Assembly (NCBI GenBank): GCA_018388625.1
Contig: CP074402.1
Coordinates: 1,922,001 to 1,986,000 of the forward strand
Reading direction: 5' to 3'
Source: Nocardiopsis eucommiae
GTDB taxonomy: Bacteria > Actinomycetota > Actinomycetes > Streptosporangiales > Streptosporangiaceae
DNA: 64,000 bases
In this document: positions 28,644-38,327 of the stretch, piece after piece
Layout of the letters: every line of letters starts with the position of its first letter
Numbering within the stretch: position 1 is the stretch's first letter
Notes under the pieces: generated by a model
The model's input: the letters and a program-made list of their open reading frames with translations, nothing else
Database searches by the model: none
What the model was told of the DNA's origin: nothing
Made by a program: the position numbers and the translations under genes

Positions 28644-29414
28644 ATGAGCGTGTTTCAGCGACTTTCGATGATCTTCAAGTCCAAGGCCAACAAGGCCCTG
28701 GACTCGGTCGAGGACCCCAGGGAAACCCTCGACTACTCGTACCAGAAACAGCTCGAACTGCTCCAGAAGGTCCGTCGTGGCGTCGCCGACGTCGCGACCT
28801 CCCGCAAGCGGGTCGAGCTCCAGATCCAGCAGCTGGAGCAGCAGTCCGGCAAGCTGGAGAACCAGAGCCGCGCCGCCCTCACCCAGGGCCGTGAGGACCT
28901 CGCCCGCGAGGCGCTCACCCGCCGCTCCGGCCTCACCAGCCAGATGGAGGGGCTGCGCGAGCAGCACGCCAACCTCCAGAACGAGGAGCAGAAGCTCACG
29001 ATGGCCGCCCAGCGCCTGCAGGCGAAGGTGGACGCCTTCCGCACGCGCAAGGAGACCATCAAGGCGACCTACACCGCCGCCCAGGCGCAGACGCAGATCA
29101 GCGAGGCCTTCTCCGGCATCTCCGAGGAGATGGGCGACGTCGGCATGGCCGTGCAGCGGGCGGAGGACAAGACCGCCGAGATGCAGGCCCGCGCGGGCGC
29201 GGTGGACGAGCTCCTCGCCTCCGGCGCGCTGGACGACGTCACGGGCACCGGCCCCAAGGACGACATCCAGTACGAGCTCGACCAGATGGCGAGCACGACC
29301 GGTGTCGAGGCCGAGCTGGAGCGCATGAAGCTCGAACTCGGCGGCGGCAGCGGTGGTGGCGCCACCCCGCAGATCGAGGGTGGCAACGGTGCCGGGAACC
29401 GGGAGGGCTCGTGA
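28644..29414 (+). CDS. pspA: Phage shock protein A (PspA/IM30) homologue
   Basis: ESCRT-III-like protein that binds stressed membranes from the cytoplasmic side. 256 residues, nearly all alpha-helical coiled coil after an amphipathic N-terminus (MSVFQRLSMIFKSKANKAL). A Gly-rich C-terminus ends NGAGNREGS. It starts the module pspA-pspAA-htpX-pspAB; its stop overlaps the pspAA start by four bases. Confidence 0.95.
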   Translation: MSVFQRLSMIFKSKANKALDSVEDPRETLDYSYQKQLELLQKVRRGVADVATSRKRVELQIQQLEQQSGKLENQSRAALTQGREDLAREALTRRSGLTSQMEGLREQHANLQNEEQKLTMAAQRLQAKVDAFRTRKETIKATYTAAQAQTQISEAFSGISEEMGDVGMAVQRAEDKTAEMQARAGAVDELLASGALDDVTGTGPKDDIQYELDQMASTTGVEAELERMKLELGGGSGGGATPQIEGGNGAGNREGS

Positions 29415-29689
29415 TCGTCCGCATCATGGGTGAGGGTCAGGTCGACCTCACCGACGCAGACCTGGACGTGCTCAACGACTTCGACGCCGCCCTGGAGGCC
29501 GCGATCGAGTCGGGCGACGAGTCCACGTTCCGCAAGGCCCTCCACGACCTCCTGGAGAAGGTCCGGCAGGACAGCAAGCCCCTGCCGCCCGACTCCCTGG
29601 AGCCCTCGCAGTTCATCCTCCCGCCCGCCGACGCCAGCATGGACGAGGTTCGGGAGATGCTCCAGGACGACGGGCTCATCCCGGGCTAG
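29411..29689 (+). CDS. PspA-associated protein PspAA
   Basis: 92 residues, GTG 29411 in a GTGA overlap with pspA. Reads MIVRIMGEGQVDL then an acidic helix and a Pro-rich end with DEVREMLQDDGLIPG, the pattern of the PspAA family. Predicted partner of PspA by coupling; biochemical role unknown. Confidence 0.88.
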   Translation: MIVRIMGEGQVDLTDADLDVLNDFDAALEAAIESGDESTFRKALHDLLEKVRQDSKPLPPDSLEPSQFILPPADASMDEVREMLQDDGLIPG

Positions 29690-29725
29690 GGACCCCCGTA
29701 CTCGGTGCTCGCGTACGCTCTTCCA

Positions 29726-29759
29726 CCCCGGCCGCCGTGATCCGTCACGGCGGCCGGGG
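29726..29759 (+). terminator. Terminator after pspAA
   Basis: Perfect 15-bp stem (29726-29740 with 29745-29759), TCCG loop. It separates pspA-pspAA from htpX. Confidence 0.85.
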
Positions 29760-29864
29760 TGTGTCCGGGGTCATGCGCGCGGGGGGACACGCGGTGTCCC
29801 GCTTTAACCCGATTCTCACCTGCCGGAACTACACTCCGACACATCCGTAGGGGAGGGAGTCGGC

Positions 29865-30788
29865 GTGGCTGGTTCGAAGTTCCGTCCGGACCGGGGGCTG
29901 ACGGCCCGGATGGTCATGACCATGGTCCTGCTGTTCCTGGTCTACGTCGCCTTCGTCGTGGGACTGGTCCTGGCCGGACTCAACGTGGTCCTGGTCCTGG
30001 TCCTCGTCGTGGCGTTCGCCCTGTTCTCCTACTTCTCCTCCGACAAGATCGCCATGTTCGCGATGGGCGCCAAGGAGGTCACCCCGGAGCAGGCGCCCGA
30101 CCTGCACGCCATGGTCGACCGCCTGTGCGCCATGGCGGACATGTCCAAGCCGCGTGTGGGCATCGCCGACACCGACGTGCCCAACGCCTTCGCGACCGGG
30201 CACAACGAGAAGTCCGCGGTCATCTGCGTCACCACCGGGCTCACGCGTCGCCTGGACGGCCCCGAGCTGGAGGCGGTCGTCGCCCACGAGCTCTCGCACA
30301 TCGCCCACCGCGACGTGATGGTGATGACCATCGCCGGGTTCCTCGGCATCGTCGCCGGGTTCCTCACCCAGGCCGGACTGCGCTTCGCGATGTTCGCCGG
30401 AGCGGGCGGTCGCGGCAACAACAACGGCCCCGCCCCGGCCGTCGTCGCGCTCCTGGTCGTCGTGGTCAGCGCGGTCGCCTGGATCCTGAGCTTCCTGCTC
30501 ACCCGCGCCCTGTCCCGCTACCGCGAGCTCGCCGCGGACCGCGCCGCCGCGTACCTGACCGGGCGCCCGTCCATGCTGGGCAGCGCCCTGTCCAAGATCA
30601 CCGGCGACATGGCCCGCATCCCCACCCGGGACCTGCGCCAGGCGGAGCCGTTCAACGCGTTCTTCTTCGCCCCGGCCTTCGCGAAGAAGGGGTTCAGCAT
30701 GAACCAGCTCATCGCCACCCACCCGCCGGTCGAGCAGCGCCTGGCCCAGCTCTCCGACATCTCCCGCCAGCTCGGTCGCGGAGCCTGA
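29865..30788 (+). CDS. htpX: Membrane zinc metalloprotease HtpX
   Basis: 307-residue M48 protease that degrades damaged membrane proteins. Two N-terminal helices (about 18-58), the zinc motif VVAHELSHIAH with the third ligand in RELAADRAAA, and two more helices between. The C-terminus has THPPVEQRL. GTG 29865 follows GGGGAGGG. The Psp neighbours point to envelope stress. Confidence 0.95.
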   Translation: MAGSKFRPDRGLTARMVMTMVLLFLVYVAFVVGLVLAGLNVVLVLVLVVAFALFSYFSSDKIAMFAMGAKEVTPEQAPDLHAMVDRLCAMADMSKPRVGIADTDVPNAFATGHNEKSAVICVTTGLTRRLDGPELEAVVAHELSHIAHRDVMVMTIAGFLGIVAGFLTQAGLRFAMFAGAGGRGNNNGPAPAVVALLVVVVSAVAWILSFLLTRALSRYRELAADRAAAYLTGRPSMLGSALSKITGDMARIPTRDLRQAEPFNAFFFAPAFAKKGFSMNQLIATHPPVEQRLAQLSDISRQLGRGA

Positions 30789-30817
30789 CCCCAGACACCC
30801 ACGAGGGGACCCACCAC

Positions 30818-31437
30818 ATGAGCTTCTGGCGCACCCTGCTCGGCCGCTCCGAGCCGGTCAAGCCCGACCTCGACGCGCTCTTCGGCCTGCCCTCGGCCGC
30901 GCTCACCCTGAGGGTGGGCGTGGGCCTGACGCCCACCGGATCGGGGTCGGTGGCCTTCCGCGCCGCCGAGGGCGCCGCCTTCGCGGACGTCGAACGCGAC
31001 GTGACCGCCCTGCTCAACGCGGGGAGGGGCCGTCGGTCGAACAGACCACGGACGACTACGGCTACACCTGGCTCGTGCTGCGCCCGGGTGCCGCCGAGGC
31101 CGCGGCCGACGGCGGCGGACCCTCGGGCGGCGAGCTCGTGGACACCGACATCACCGGCCTGGTCACCGACCTGCACGCGGTCAACTCGACCCTGGAGGTC
31201 AACGGCTACGGGCCCTCGCTGCTGTGCTCCCTGGTGGGCTTCACCGACTCCCGGGGCCGCTCCGTGGGCCTGGTCTACCTGTACAAGCGCGGCACCTTCT
31301 ACCCGTTCGCGCCCCAGGGCGCCCAGCGGCGCGACAACGCGCTGGAACTCCAGGTGGAGGCCGCGGTGGGGGACGACCTGCCGATGGAGAAGGACCGTTC
31401 CCGCTGGTTCCCGGTCTACGGCGCTCCGGGACTCTGA
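30818..31437 (+). CDS. PspA-associated protein PspAB (frameshifted)
   Basis: About 206 residues, start ATG 30818 (MSFWRTLLGRSEPVKPDLDA), 29 bases after htpX. The C-terminal part has GFTDSRGRSVGLVYLYKRGTF and ends RSRWFPVYGAPGL. Matches the PspAB family known to sit beside htpX and pspA in actinobacteria. The frame breaks in the run at about 31021-31028; one G restores AGEGPSVEQTTDDYGYTW. Role unknown. Confidence 0.82.
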
Positions 31438-31698
31438 GGTGGGTGCGTCCGGAGATGGCATCCGGGGCCAGGACAAATTACCCTTGGAGGTACGAGCACA
31501 CCCGTGCGTCACCGAGGTCACACCCGTACCGGGCGGCCGAGGTGACAGGGCGAACACAGCGGCCACACGACGGAATGCCACGCCGGCCTCCGACGTTGGG
31601 ACCCGTTGAAGAGGACTGGACCCGCCGACGCGGGCCGATCCGGTAAGCGACCGGGGTCGCCAGACGGCCGCAACCCCTTTCCAGAGGAGCTTTACAAC

Positions 31699-32049
31699 AT
31701 GACGGTTCAGAGCGAGGCCACCGCGCAGGGAGTCATCCTCACCGATGGTGCGGCCGACAAGGTTCGGACGCTCCTTGACCAGGAGGGCCGGGACGACCTG
31801 CGCCTGCGCGTGGGCGTCCAGCCCGGTGGTTGCTCGGGGCTGCGTTACCAGCTCTACTTCGACGAGCGCGACCTCGACGGCGACGTCATCGCCGACTTCG
31901 ACGGTGTCGAGGTCGTCACCGACCGCCGCAGCGCCGCCTACCTCATCGGCGCGACCATCGACTTCGTGGACACCATCGAGAAGCAGGGGTTCACCATCGA
32001 CAACCCCAACGCGACCGGCTCCTGCGCCTGCGGTGACTCCTTCAACTAG
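31699..32049 (+). CDS. erpA: HesB/IscA-type iron-sulfur cluster insertion protein
   Basis: A-type carrier for Fe-S assembly, 116 residues. The three conserved cysteines are in GGCSG and GSCACGDSF. ATG 31699 follows GAGGAG. The neighbouring adoK-like gene and the cta genes keep the mycobacterial order. The 261 bases upstream hold no gene. Confidence 0.93.
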   Translation: MTVQSEATAQGVILTDGAADKVRTLLDQEGRDDLRLRVGVQPGGCSGLRYQLYFDERDLDGDVIADFDGVEVVTDRRSAAYLIGATIDFVDTIEKQGFTIDNPNATGSCACGDSFN

Positions 32050-32093
32050 GGGTCCAGGGCTCCCCAGCGGAGCGTTCAGGTTCTCGGAACCAC

Positions 32094-32131
32094 AGGGGAG
32101 GGCGGACGCGGACGAGCGTTCGCCCTCCCCT
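32094..32131 (+). terminator. Terminator after erpA
   Basis: 11-bp stem (32094-32104 with 32121-32131), 16-base loop, before the kinase gene. Confidence 0.55.
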
Positions 32132-32237
32132 CTGGGTACCCTTGGCTGGTCCGAACGGGCACGTCCCCGGCATGCCCTGAACAGCTCGCCGGATCGTCCA
32201 CGAGCGATCCACCTCGCCAGCAAGGAGCCCACGTCCC

Positions 32238-33209
32238 GTGCGTATCGCGGTTGCCGGATCCATCGCCACCGACCACCTGATGACCTTCCAGGGTCGGTTC
32301 GCAGAGCAGATCATCCCTGAGCAGATCCAGCAGTTGTCCCTCTCCTTCCTCATCGACGAGCTGGACGTTCGCCGCGGCGGCGTCGCGGCCAACATCTGTT
32401 TCGGCATGGGCGGGTTCGGTCTGAGCCCGGTCCTGGTCGGTGCCGCCGGCGCCGACTTCGAGGAGTACCGCTCGTGGCTCGACCGCCACGGTGTCGACAC
32501 CTCGGCGGTGCACATCTCCGAGCTGCGGCACACCGCCCGGTTCGTCTGCACCACGGACCTGGACCAGAACCAGATCGCCTCCTTCTACACGGGCGCGATG
32601 GCCGAGGCCCGCAACATCGAGCTCCAGCCGATCTCCGACCGCGTCGGCGGCCTCGACCTGGTTCTGATCGGCGCCGACGACCCGGCCGCGATGGTCCGCC
32701 ACAGCGAGGAGTGCCGGACCCGCTCCATCCCCTTCGCGGCCGACCCCTCCCAGCAGCTGGCCCGCATGGAGGGCCCGGAGGTGCGCACGCTCATCGAGGG
32801 CGCCACCTTCCTGTTCACCAACGAGTACGAGAAGGCCCTGGCCGAGCAGAAGACCGGCTGGTCCGACGCCGAGATCCTGTCCCTGGTGGGCACGCGCGTG
32901 ACCACCCTCGGGGCCAAGGGCGCCCGCATCGACCGTGAGGGCGAGCCGAGCGTCCACGTGCCCTCGGCGACCGTGGACGAGCTCGTCGACCCCACCGGCA
33001 TGGGAGACGCCTTCCGCGCCGGTTTCCTGTCCGCCCACTCCTGGGGCCTGTCCCTGGAACGGGCGGCCCAGGTCGGCAACGCCACCGCCGTGCACTGCCT
33101 GGAGGCCGACGGACCGCAGGAGTACACGCTGACCGGTGACTCGCTGCTGGAGCGCCTGGAGCGCTCCTACGGCGCCGAGGCCGCCGCGGAGGTCCGCCCC
33201 TTCGTGTGA
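32238..33209 (+). CDS. adoK: PfkB-family carbohydrate/adenosine kinase
   Basis: 323 residues. N-terminal GSIATDHLMTFQGRF and RRGGVAANI, and the ATP/anion-hole signature VDPTGMGDAFRAGF with catalytic Asp. It closely resembles mycobacterial AdoK (Rv2202c), an adenosine kinase, in sequence as I recall it and in position near the cta genes. Other PfkB sugars cannot be excluded from sequence alone. GTG/CGT context: start is at 32238 after AGGAG. Confidence 0.88.
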   Translation: MRIAVAGSIATDHLMTFQGRFAEQIIPEQIQQLSLSFLIDELDVRRGGVAANICFGMGGFGLSPVLVGAAGADFEEYRSWLDRHGVDTSAVHISELRHTARFVCTTDLDQNQIASFYTGAMAEARNIELQPISDRVGGLDLVLIGADDPAAMVRHSEECRTRSIPFAADPSQQLARMEGPEVRTLIEGATFLFTNEYEKALAEQKTGWSDAEILSLVGTRVTTLGAKGARIDREGEPSVHVPSATVDELVDPTGMGDAFRAGFLSAHSWGLSLERAAQVGNATAVHCLEADGPQEYTLTGDSLLERLERSYGAEAAAEVRPFV

Positions 33210-33495
33210 CCCGGGTCCTCCCCGGCCGGAAAAGGACGCACTCTGGTCGGGGTGGTGCCCCGGAGCCCGTAAAGTGGATGGCTGTGACCCGCACGGGGAT
33301 TCCCCGTGCCCGCCCGGTGCGCTGAAACGCGTGCCGGGTCATTCGCCCGAACCGCTCGCGCCGGGTCACGCGCGGCGGTGGGGAACCCGCTTCCGACCCG
33401 CACCGCGGGACACCGGGGCTCGGGCGCCCTGAGCGCCTCCCAGATCTAGGCCAGCCTTACCTGGGATTCCCTGATTCACCCTGAAAGGACTTCGC

Positions 33496-34107
33496 ATGCG
33501 CTACACCGGACCGAAGGTGCGGTTGTCCCGGCGCGCCGGCACCCCGCTGACCCGTAAGGCGGTCAGCTACTTCGAGAAGCGTCCGTACCCGCCCGGCGAG
33601 CACGGTCGTCGCGTCCGACGCAACAGCAGCGACTACGCCGTTCGTATGGCGGAGAAGCAGAAGGTGCGCTGGTACTACGACCTGACCGAGAAGCAGCTGG
33701 TCAGGATCTACGAGAACGCCAAGAAGCGTCCCGGCCGTACCGGTGAGGAGATGCTCGGCGAGCTCGAGCTGCGTCTGGCCACGGTCGTGCTGCGCGCCGG
33801 TCTGGCCGCCTCGATCTACGCCGCGCGTCAGTTCATCAACCACGGTCACATCACCGTGGACGGCAAGAAGGTCGACATCCCGTCGTACCAGGTCAAGCCG
33901 GGCCAGATCATCAGCGTTCGGGAGAAGTCCCGCACGATGGTCCCGTTCGTCGAGGCCGCCGAGGGCATCCACGCCGACGACAAGATCGCCGGTTACCTCG
34001 CCGTGAGCCACAAGGACCTGCGCATCGCGGTCGTCGACCGCCCCAAGCGTGAGCAGATCCCCGTGCCCTTCGACGAGCAGCTCGTCGTCGAGTACTACGC
34101 TCGCTAG
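33496..34107 (+). CDS. rpsD: 30S ribosomal protein S4, zinc-free form
   Basis: Primary 16S rRNA-binding protein of the small subunit. 203 residues with the N-terminal [12 protein letters not shown], the S4 RNA-binding domain ([14 protein letters not shown] to [18 protein letters not shown]) and the end [10 protein letters not shown]. There is no cysteine, so it is the C-minus (zinc-independent) type. It stands alone between adoK and ctaC, not in a ribosomal operon. The 286-base leader contains a CACGGGG/CCCCGTG hairpin (33292-33308) that might take part in control; S4 is known to regulate its own synthesis in other bacteria. Confidence 0.97.
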   Translation: MRYTGPKVRLSRRAGTPLTRKAVSYFEKRPYPPGEHGRRVRRNSSDYAVRMAEKQKVRWYYDLTEKQLVRIYENAKKRPGRTGEEMLGELELRLATVVLRAGLAASIYAARQFINHGHITVDGKKVDIPSYQVKPGQIISVREKSRTMVPFVEAAEGIHADDKIAGYLAVSHKDLRIAVVDRPKREQIPVPFDEQLVVEYYAR

Positions 34108-34214
34108 ACGGTTCCCGCGGTCGCGGTTCCCTTCCTCGGGGGCGGAACCGCAGTGTGGGAGAGGCCGCGTGGACCCCGTGTCCGCGCGGCCTTCGCCTTG
34201 TCCGGTACCCCTTT

Positions 34215-34241
34215 CCTTCGGTCCCCGACGGGGACCGAAGG
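34215..34241. terminator. Terminator between rpsD and the TusA-like gene
   Basis: Perfect 12-bp stem (34215-34226 with 34230-34241), 3-base loop, between convergent genes. A weaker 8-bp hairpin lies nearer to the rpsD stop. Confidence 0.75.
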
Positions 34242-34345
34242 AGGGGATCGGGTACGTCGCCCCGCCCCCGGAAACCGGGCGGTGCGAATCGTTATCGCAA
34301 CGGGACCGAAAGTCCGGTCCGGTGTTCCGGTGACGTCGTCGGGGG

Positions 34346-34609
34346 TCAGTACATCCGTCGGATGTGAAAAGCGCTACCCCGCGCCAGCGGCCGCTCGACG
34401 ACGAACTCGTGCATCTTCATCCGGCACCAGGACGGTATGTCCGCGCTCGCCGCGGGATCGTCCGCGGTGACCGCGATGACCGCCCCGATAGGCACTTCGT
34501 GCAGTCGGGCGGCCAGCATGATGATCGGGATCGGGCACTTGAGCCCCACCGCCTCCACGGTGACCAGAGGCTGCTGCGCAGTCGGTCGCTCGGGCACGTC
34601 CACCCCCAT
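34346..34609 (-). CDS. TusA/SirA-family sulfur carrier protein
   Basis: 87 residues from ATG 34609 (MGVDVPERP); an in-frame TTG at 34654 would add 15. The CPxP motif with the sulfur-carrying Cys is GLKCPIPIIMLAARL, followed by VTADDPAASADIPSWC, as in TusA. No other tus or molybdenum-cofactor gene is adjacent, so the pathway is open. Confidence 0.85.
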   Translation of the reverse strand: MGVDVPERPTAQQPLVTVEAVGLKCPIPIIMLAARLHEVPIGAVIAVTADDPAASADIPSWCRMKMHEFVVERPLARGSAFHIRRMY

Positions 34610-35002
34610 TCGGTTGTCGTCCTGTGGCCCAATCTTGATCCGGCGCGCGCCCAAAGGCGCACCCGGTTAAGGGTGTCGTAAACCCAGCGATACGCTCGCC
34701 TTGGCCTCGTCCGCGATCGCGCGCACCACCGCCCGAACGGAGATGCGCACGGGAGCGAACGAGGGCCCGGGGATCGCCGGGCCGCGCCTCGTAGCCAGCC
34801 GGGAGGACTTCCCTCGGGGGCGACCTGGCCCGGCTCCGTGGGGCCGCCGAACGTTTCGAGAGGGCGCGTCTGGCAACACGCTGACCAGGCAAGCCCATGA
34901 ACGGCACGCTGGGCGGTTCGCGATAATGTTTCCCCTGACAAGCTTTGGATACTTAGGCCGCTCGTGGAGAATCCACGGGCTTCACCGCTGGGAAGGCAAT
35001 CC
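34610..35002. other. Divergent region upstream of ctaC
   Basis: 393 bases. GATAAT at 34922-34927 is a good -10 candidate about 75 bases before ctaC, but I see no clear -35 box. The left half must hold the TusA-like gene's promoter. No gene seen. Confidence 0.4.
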
Positions 35003-35964
35003 GTGAGTCCGACCCGCCAAAAAATCGGCGCTCAACACTGCGCCGATGGGCACCACGCGGCGCCGCGCTCGCCGTGCTGGGGCTGGCCGCGACCGGCTGC
35101 GCGTCGAACGATCTCACTCGTTTGGGCATGCCGGAGCCGATCACCGACCAGGCCGAGCGTGTTCTCTCGCTCTGGCAGGGCTCGTGGGTGGCGGCGTTCG
35201 CGGTCGGCGTCCTTGTGTGGGGACTGTTCATCTGGACAATCCTCTTCCACCGCAAGCGCTCTGAGCAGTTGCCGCCGCAGGTGCGGTACAACATGCCCAT
35301 CGAAGCGCTGTACACCGTTCTGCCGATCGTCGTCATCTCGGTGCTCTTCTTCTTCACCGCGCGAGACCAGGCCTACCTGCTCGACACCGAAGAGCCCGCC
35401 GACGTCCACGTAGAGGTCGTGGCCTTCCAATGGGCCTGGCAGTTCAACTACATGGACGACACCAAGGAGAACGGTGGCGACGTGCTCTTCTCCGAGGTTG
35501 GCATCCCCAACCCGGACGGCACCGCCAACCGTGACACCCAGACGACCCTCGTCCTCCCCGAGGGCGCGGTCGTCCACTTCGACCTCCACTCTCCCGACGT
35601 CATCCACTCGTTCTGGATCCCGTCCTTCGGCTTCAAGATGGACGTCGTCCCGGGCCGTGACAACGCCTTCCAGGTCAACCTGAAGGAGGGCTCCGAGGGC
35701 GAGTACGTGGGACGTTGCGCCGAGCTGTGCGGTGTGGACCACACCCGCATGCTCTTCAACGTCGAGGTCCTCCCGCAGGACGAGTACGACGCCTGGGCCG
35801 CCGAGCAGGAGGCCGAGGCCGCCGCGACCGCCGAGGCCACCGAGGCCGCTGCCGCCGAGTCCGAGGCCGCCGCGACCAACGACGCCGAGGGCACGGGTGC
35901 CGACGGCACCAACGCTGAGGGCACGGGAGCCGAGGCGACCGAGTCCGAGGAGAATGACGAGTAA
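35003..35964 (+). CDS. ctaC: Cytochrome c oxidase subunit II (frameshift near the start)
   Basis: Carries the CuA centre that receives electrons from cytochrome c of the bcc complex. A lipoprotein-type leader ends LGLAATGC; two membrane helices follow (about 55-78 and 95-115). CuA ligands are in CAELCGVDHTRML with an upstream HSFWIP. GTG 35003 follows GGAAGG; reaching the leader needs one more A in the A run 35019-35024. Corrected length 320. The last 50 or so residues are a low-complexity Ala/Glu/Thr tail not needed for the fold. Stop is directly followed by ctaD. Confidence 0.93.
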
Positions 35965-37638
35965 ATGACCACGACGGCAACCGAACCCCGCACTGACGGT
36001 CAGGCACCGTCACGCAAAGGGTCGATCATCGTCAACTGGCTGACGTCGACCGACCACAAGGTCATCGGGTACATGTACCTGATCACCTCCTTCGCGTTCT
36101 TCCTCTTCGGAGGCGTGCTGGCGCTGCTGATGCGCCTGGAGCTGTTCACCCCGGGCATGCAGTACATGTCCAACGAGCAGTTCAACCAGCTCTTCACGAT
36201 GCACGGCACCATCATGCTGCTGATGTTCGCGACCCCGCTGTTCGTCGGGTTCTCGAACATCCTCATGCCGTTGCAGATCGGCGCCCCCGATGTGGCCTTC
36301 CCCAGGATCAACCTGTTCGGCTACTACCTGTTCCTGTTCGGCAGCCTGATCGCGATCAGCGGCTTCCTGACCCCCGGCGGCGCCGCCAGCTTCGGCTGGT
36401 TCGCCTACACCCCGCTCTCCGACGCGGTCCGCTCGCCGGGCCTCGGCGGTGACCTGTGGATCCTGGGTCTGGCCGTCTCCGGTCTGGGCACGATCCTCGG
36501 TGCGGTCAACTTCATCACCACCGGCCTGTGCATGCGCGCGCCCGGTATGACGATGTTCCGCATGCCGATCTTCACCTGGAACACCCTGCTCACCAGTGTC
36601 CTGGTGCTCATCGCGTTCCCGGTCCTGACCGCCGCGCTGATCGCCCTGGGCGCCGACCGCATGGTCGGAACGCAGGTCTTCAACGCCGAGCACGGTGGCG
36701 CCATCCTGTGGCAGCACCTGTTCTGGTTCTTCGGCCACCCCGAGGTGTACATCATCGCGCTGCCGTTCTTCGGCATCGCGACGGAGATCCTCCCGGTCTT
36801 CAGCCGCAAGCCGATCTTCGGCTACAAGAGCCTGGTGGCGGCGACCATCGCCATCGCCGGCCTGTCCGTGACCGTGTGGGCCCACCACATGTTCCCGACC
36901 GGCGCCGTGCTCCTGCCGTTCTTCTCGTTCATGACGTTCCTCATCGCGGTTCCGACCGGTGTGAAGTTCTTCAACTGGATCGGGACGATGTGGCGTGGGC
37001 AGCTCACCTTCGAGACGCCGATGCTGTTCACGATCGGCTTCCTGGTCACCTTCCTCTTCGGTGGACTGACCGGTGTGCTCCTGGCCTCGCCGCCCATCGA
37101 CTTCCACGTCACCGACTCCTACTTCGTGGTGGCGCACTTCCACTACGTCGTGTTCGGCACCGTGGTGTTCGCGATGTTCGCGGGCTTCTACTTCTGGTGG
37201 CCCAAGTTCACCGGGCGGATGCTCAACGAGAAGCTGGGCAAGTTCCACTTCTGGCTGCTCTTCCTGGGCTTCCACGGCACGTTCCTGGTGCAGCACTGGC
37301 TGGGCGCGATGGGCTTCCCGCGTCGTTACGCGGACTACCTGGCCACGGACGGCTTCACCGAGCTGAACCAGATCTCCTCGGTCTCCTCGTTCGTGCTGGC
37401 CGCCTCGACGCTGATCTTCTTCTGGAACATCTACGTCACCGCGAAGAAGGCGCCGCTGGTCACCGTGGACGACCCGTGGGGCTACGGCTGCTCGCTGGAG
37501 TGGGCCACCTCGTGCCCGCCGCCGCGACACAACTTCACGTCGCTGCCCCGCATCCGGTCCGAGCGTCCGGCCTTCGACCTCAACCACCCGCACGCGGCCG
37601 CACCCGGTGCCGTCGCCGCCGGTGCCGAGAAGAAGTAG
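35965..37638 (+). CDS. ctaD: Cytochrome c oxidase subunit I
   Basis: Catalytic aa3 subunit, 557 residues, twelve membrane helices. Haem and CuB ligands: [19 protein letters not shown] with the His-Tyr pair, WAHHMFPTG, and HFHYVVFG. Reduces O2 to water and pumps protons through the K and D channels. ATG follows the ctaC stop with no gap. Part of ctaC-ctaD-ctaF. Confidence 0.98.
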   Translation: MTTTATEPRTDGQAPSRKGSIIVNWLTSTDHKVIGYMYLITSFAFFLFGGVLALLMRLELFTPGMQYMSNEQFNQLFTMHGTIMLLMFATPLFVGFSNILMPLQIGAPDVAFPRINLFGYYLFLFGSLIAISGFLTPGGAASFGWFAYTPLSDAVRSPGLGGDLWILGLAVSGLGTILGAVNFITTGLCMRAPGMTMFRMPIFTWNTLLTSVLVLIAFPVLTAALIALGADRMVGTQVFNAEHGGAILWQHLFWFFGHPEVYIIALPFFGIATEILPVFSRKPIFGYKSLVAATIAIAGLSVTVWAHHMFPTGAVLLPFFSFMTFLIAVPTGVKFFNWIGTMWRGQLTFETPMLFTIGFLVTFLFGGLTGVLLASPPIDFHVTDSYFVVAHFHYVVFGTVVFAMFAGFYFWWPKFTGRMLNEKLGKFHFWLLFLGFHGTFLVQHWLGAMGFPRRYADYLATDGFTELNQISSVSSFVLAASTLIFFWNIYVTAKKAPLVTVDDPWGYGCSLEWATSCPPPRHNFTSLPRIRSERPAFDLNHPHAAAPGAVAAGAEKK

Positions 37639-37650
37639 GGGGTAGAGCAC

Positions 37651-38076
37651 ATGAAGATGCAGGCCTACCTGTTCATGGGTATCTCGACCTTCTTCGGTCT
37701 GGCCGCCGCGCTGTACATCTACTGGTCCCTCCTGGAGACCGGCGAGATCGAGTGGGCGGGTACCACCGCCCTCGTGGTCTCCATCGGCTTCGGCTGGATG
37801 ATCGGTTTCTGGCTCTGGCAGTCGGCTCGCCACAGTGAGCACCACCACGGCCTCCCGGCCGAGGAGCGACTCGACGGCGAGATCGCCGAGAACGCCGGTG
37901 AGTACGGGTTCTTCAGCCCGCACAGCTGGTGGCCGATGTTCGTCGCGATGGCCGTCGCCTTCACGGCGGTCGGCGTGGCGATCGGCTGGTGGATGGTCTT
38001 CATCGGCTTCTTCGCCGTCATCCTCACCTCGCTGGGCTGGGTCTTCGAGTACTACCGCAAGGAGTTCCAGCACTGA
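37651..38076 (+). CDS. ctaF: Cytochrome c oxidase subunit IV (actinobacterial)
   Basis: 141 residues, four membrane helices in two pairs. The family's MQAYLFMGISTFFGL start and WWPMFVAMAVAF are visible. Actinobacteria-specific subunit of the aa3 oxidase within the bcc-aa3 supercomplex. Twelve bases after ctaD. Confidence 0.95.
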   Translation: MKMQAYLFMGISTFFGLAAALYIYWSLLETGEIEWAGTTALVVSIGFGWMIGFWLWQSARHSEHHHGLPAEERLDGEIAENAGEYGFFSPHSWWPMFVAMAVAFTAVGVAIGWWMVFIGFFAVILTSLGWVFEYYRKEFQH

Positions 38077-38327
38077 CGTGCGCGTCCCGCGCGGTCATCA
38101 CTCTTCGAGAGGTGACCGCTACGCGGGGTAGGATGTGAGTGTCACCGCCCCGGTGGCCGGACCGGTCGTCCCCGACGACCTCCGGGCACCGGGGTACTCT
38201 TTTCGGTGGCCCCCACGTGACGACTGCCCATGCAGGTCACGCCGCATCCAGGCCTCGCAGGCGGCACGCCGGTGCGCACGCTCCGCACCCACGCCCGGGC
38301 CCCGTACGGACGCTGGAGGTCCTTGGC

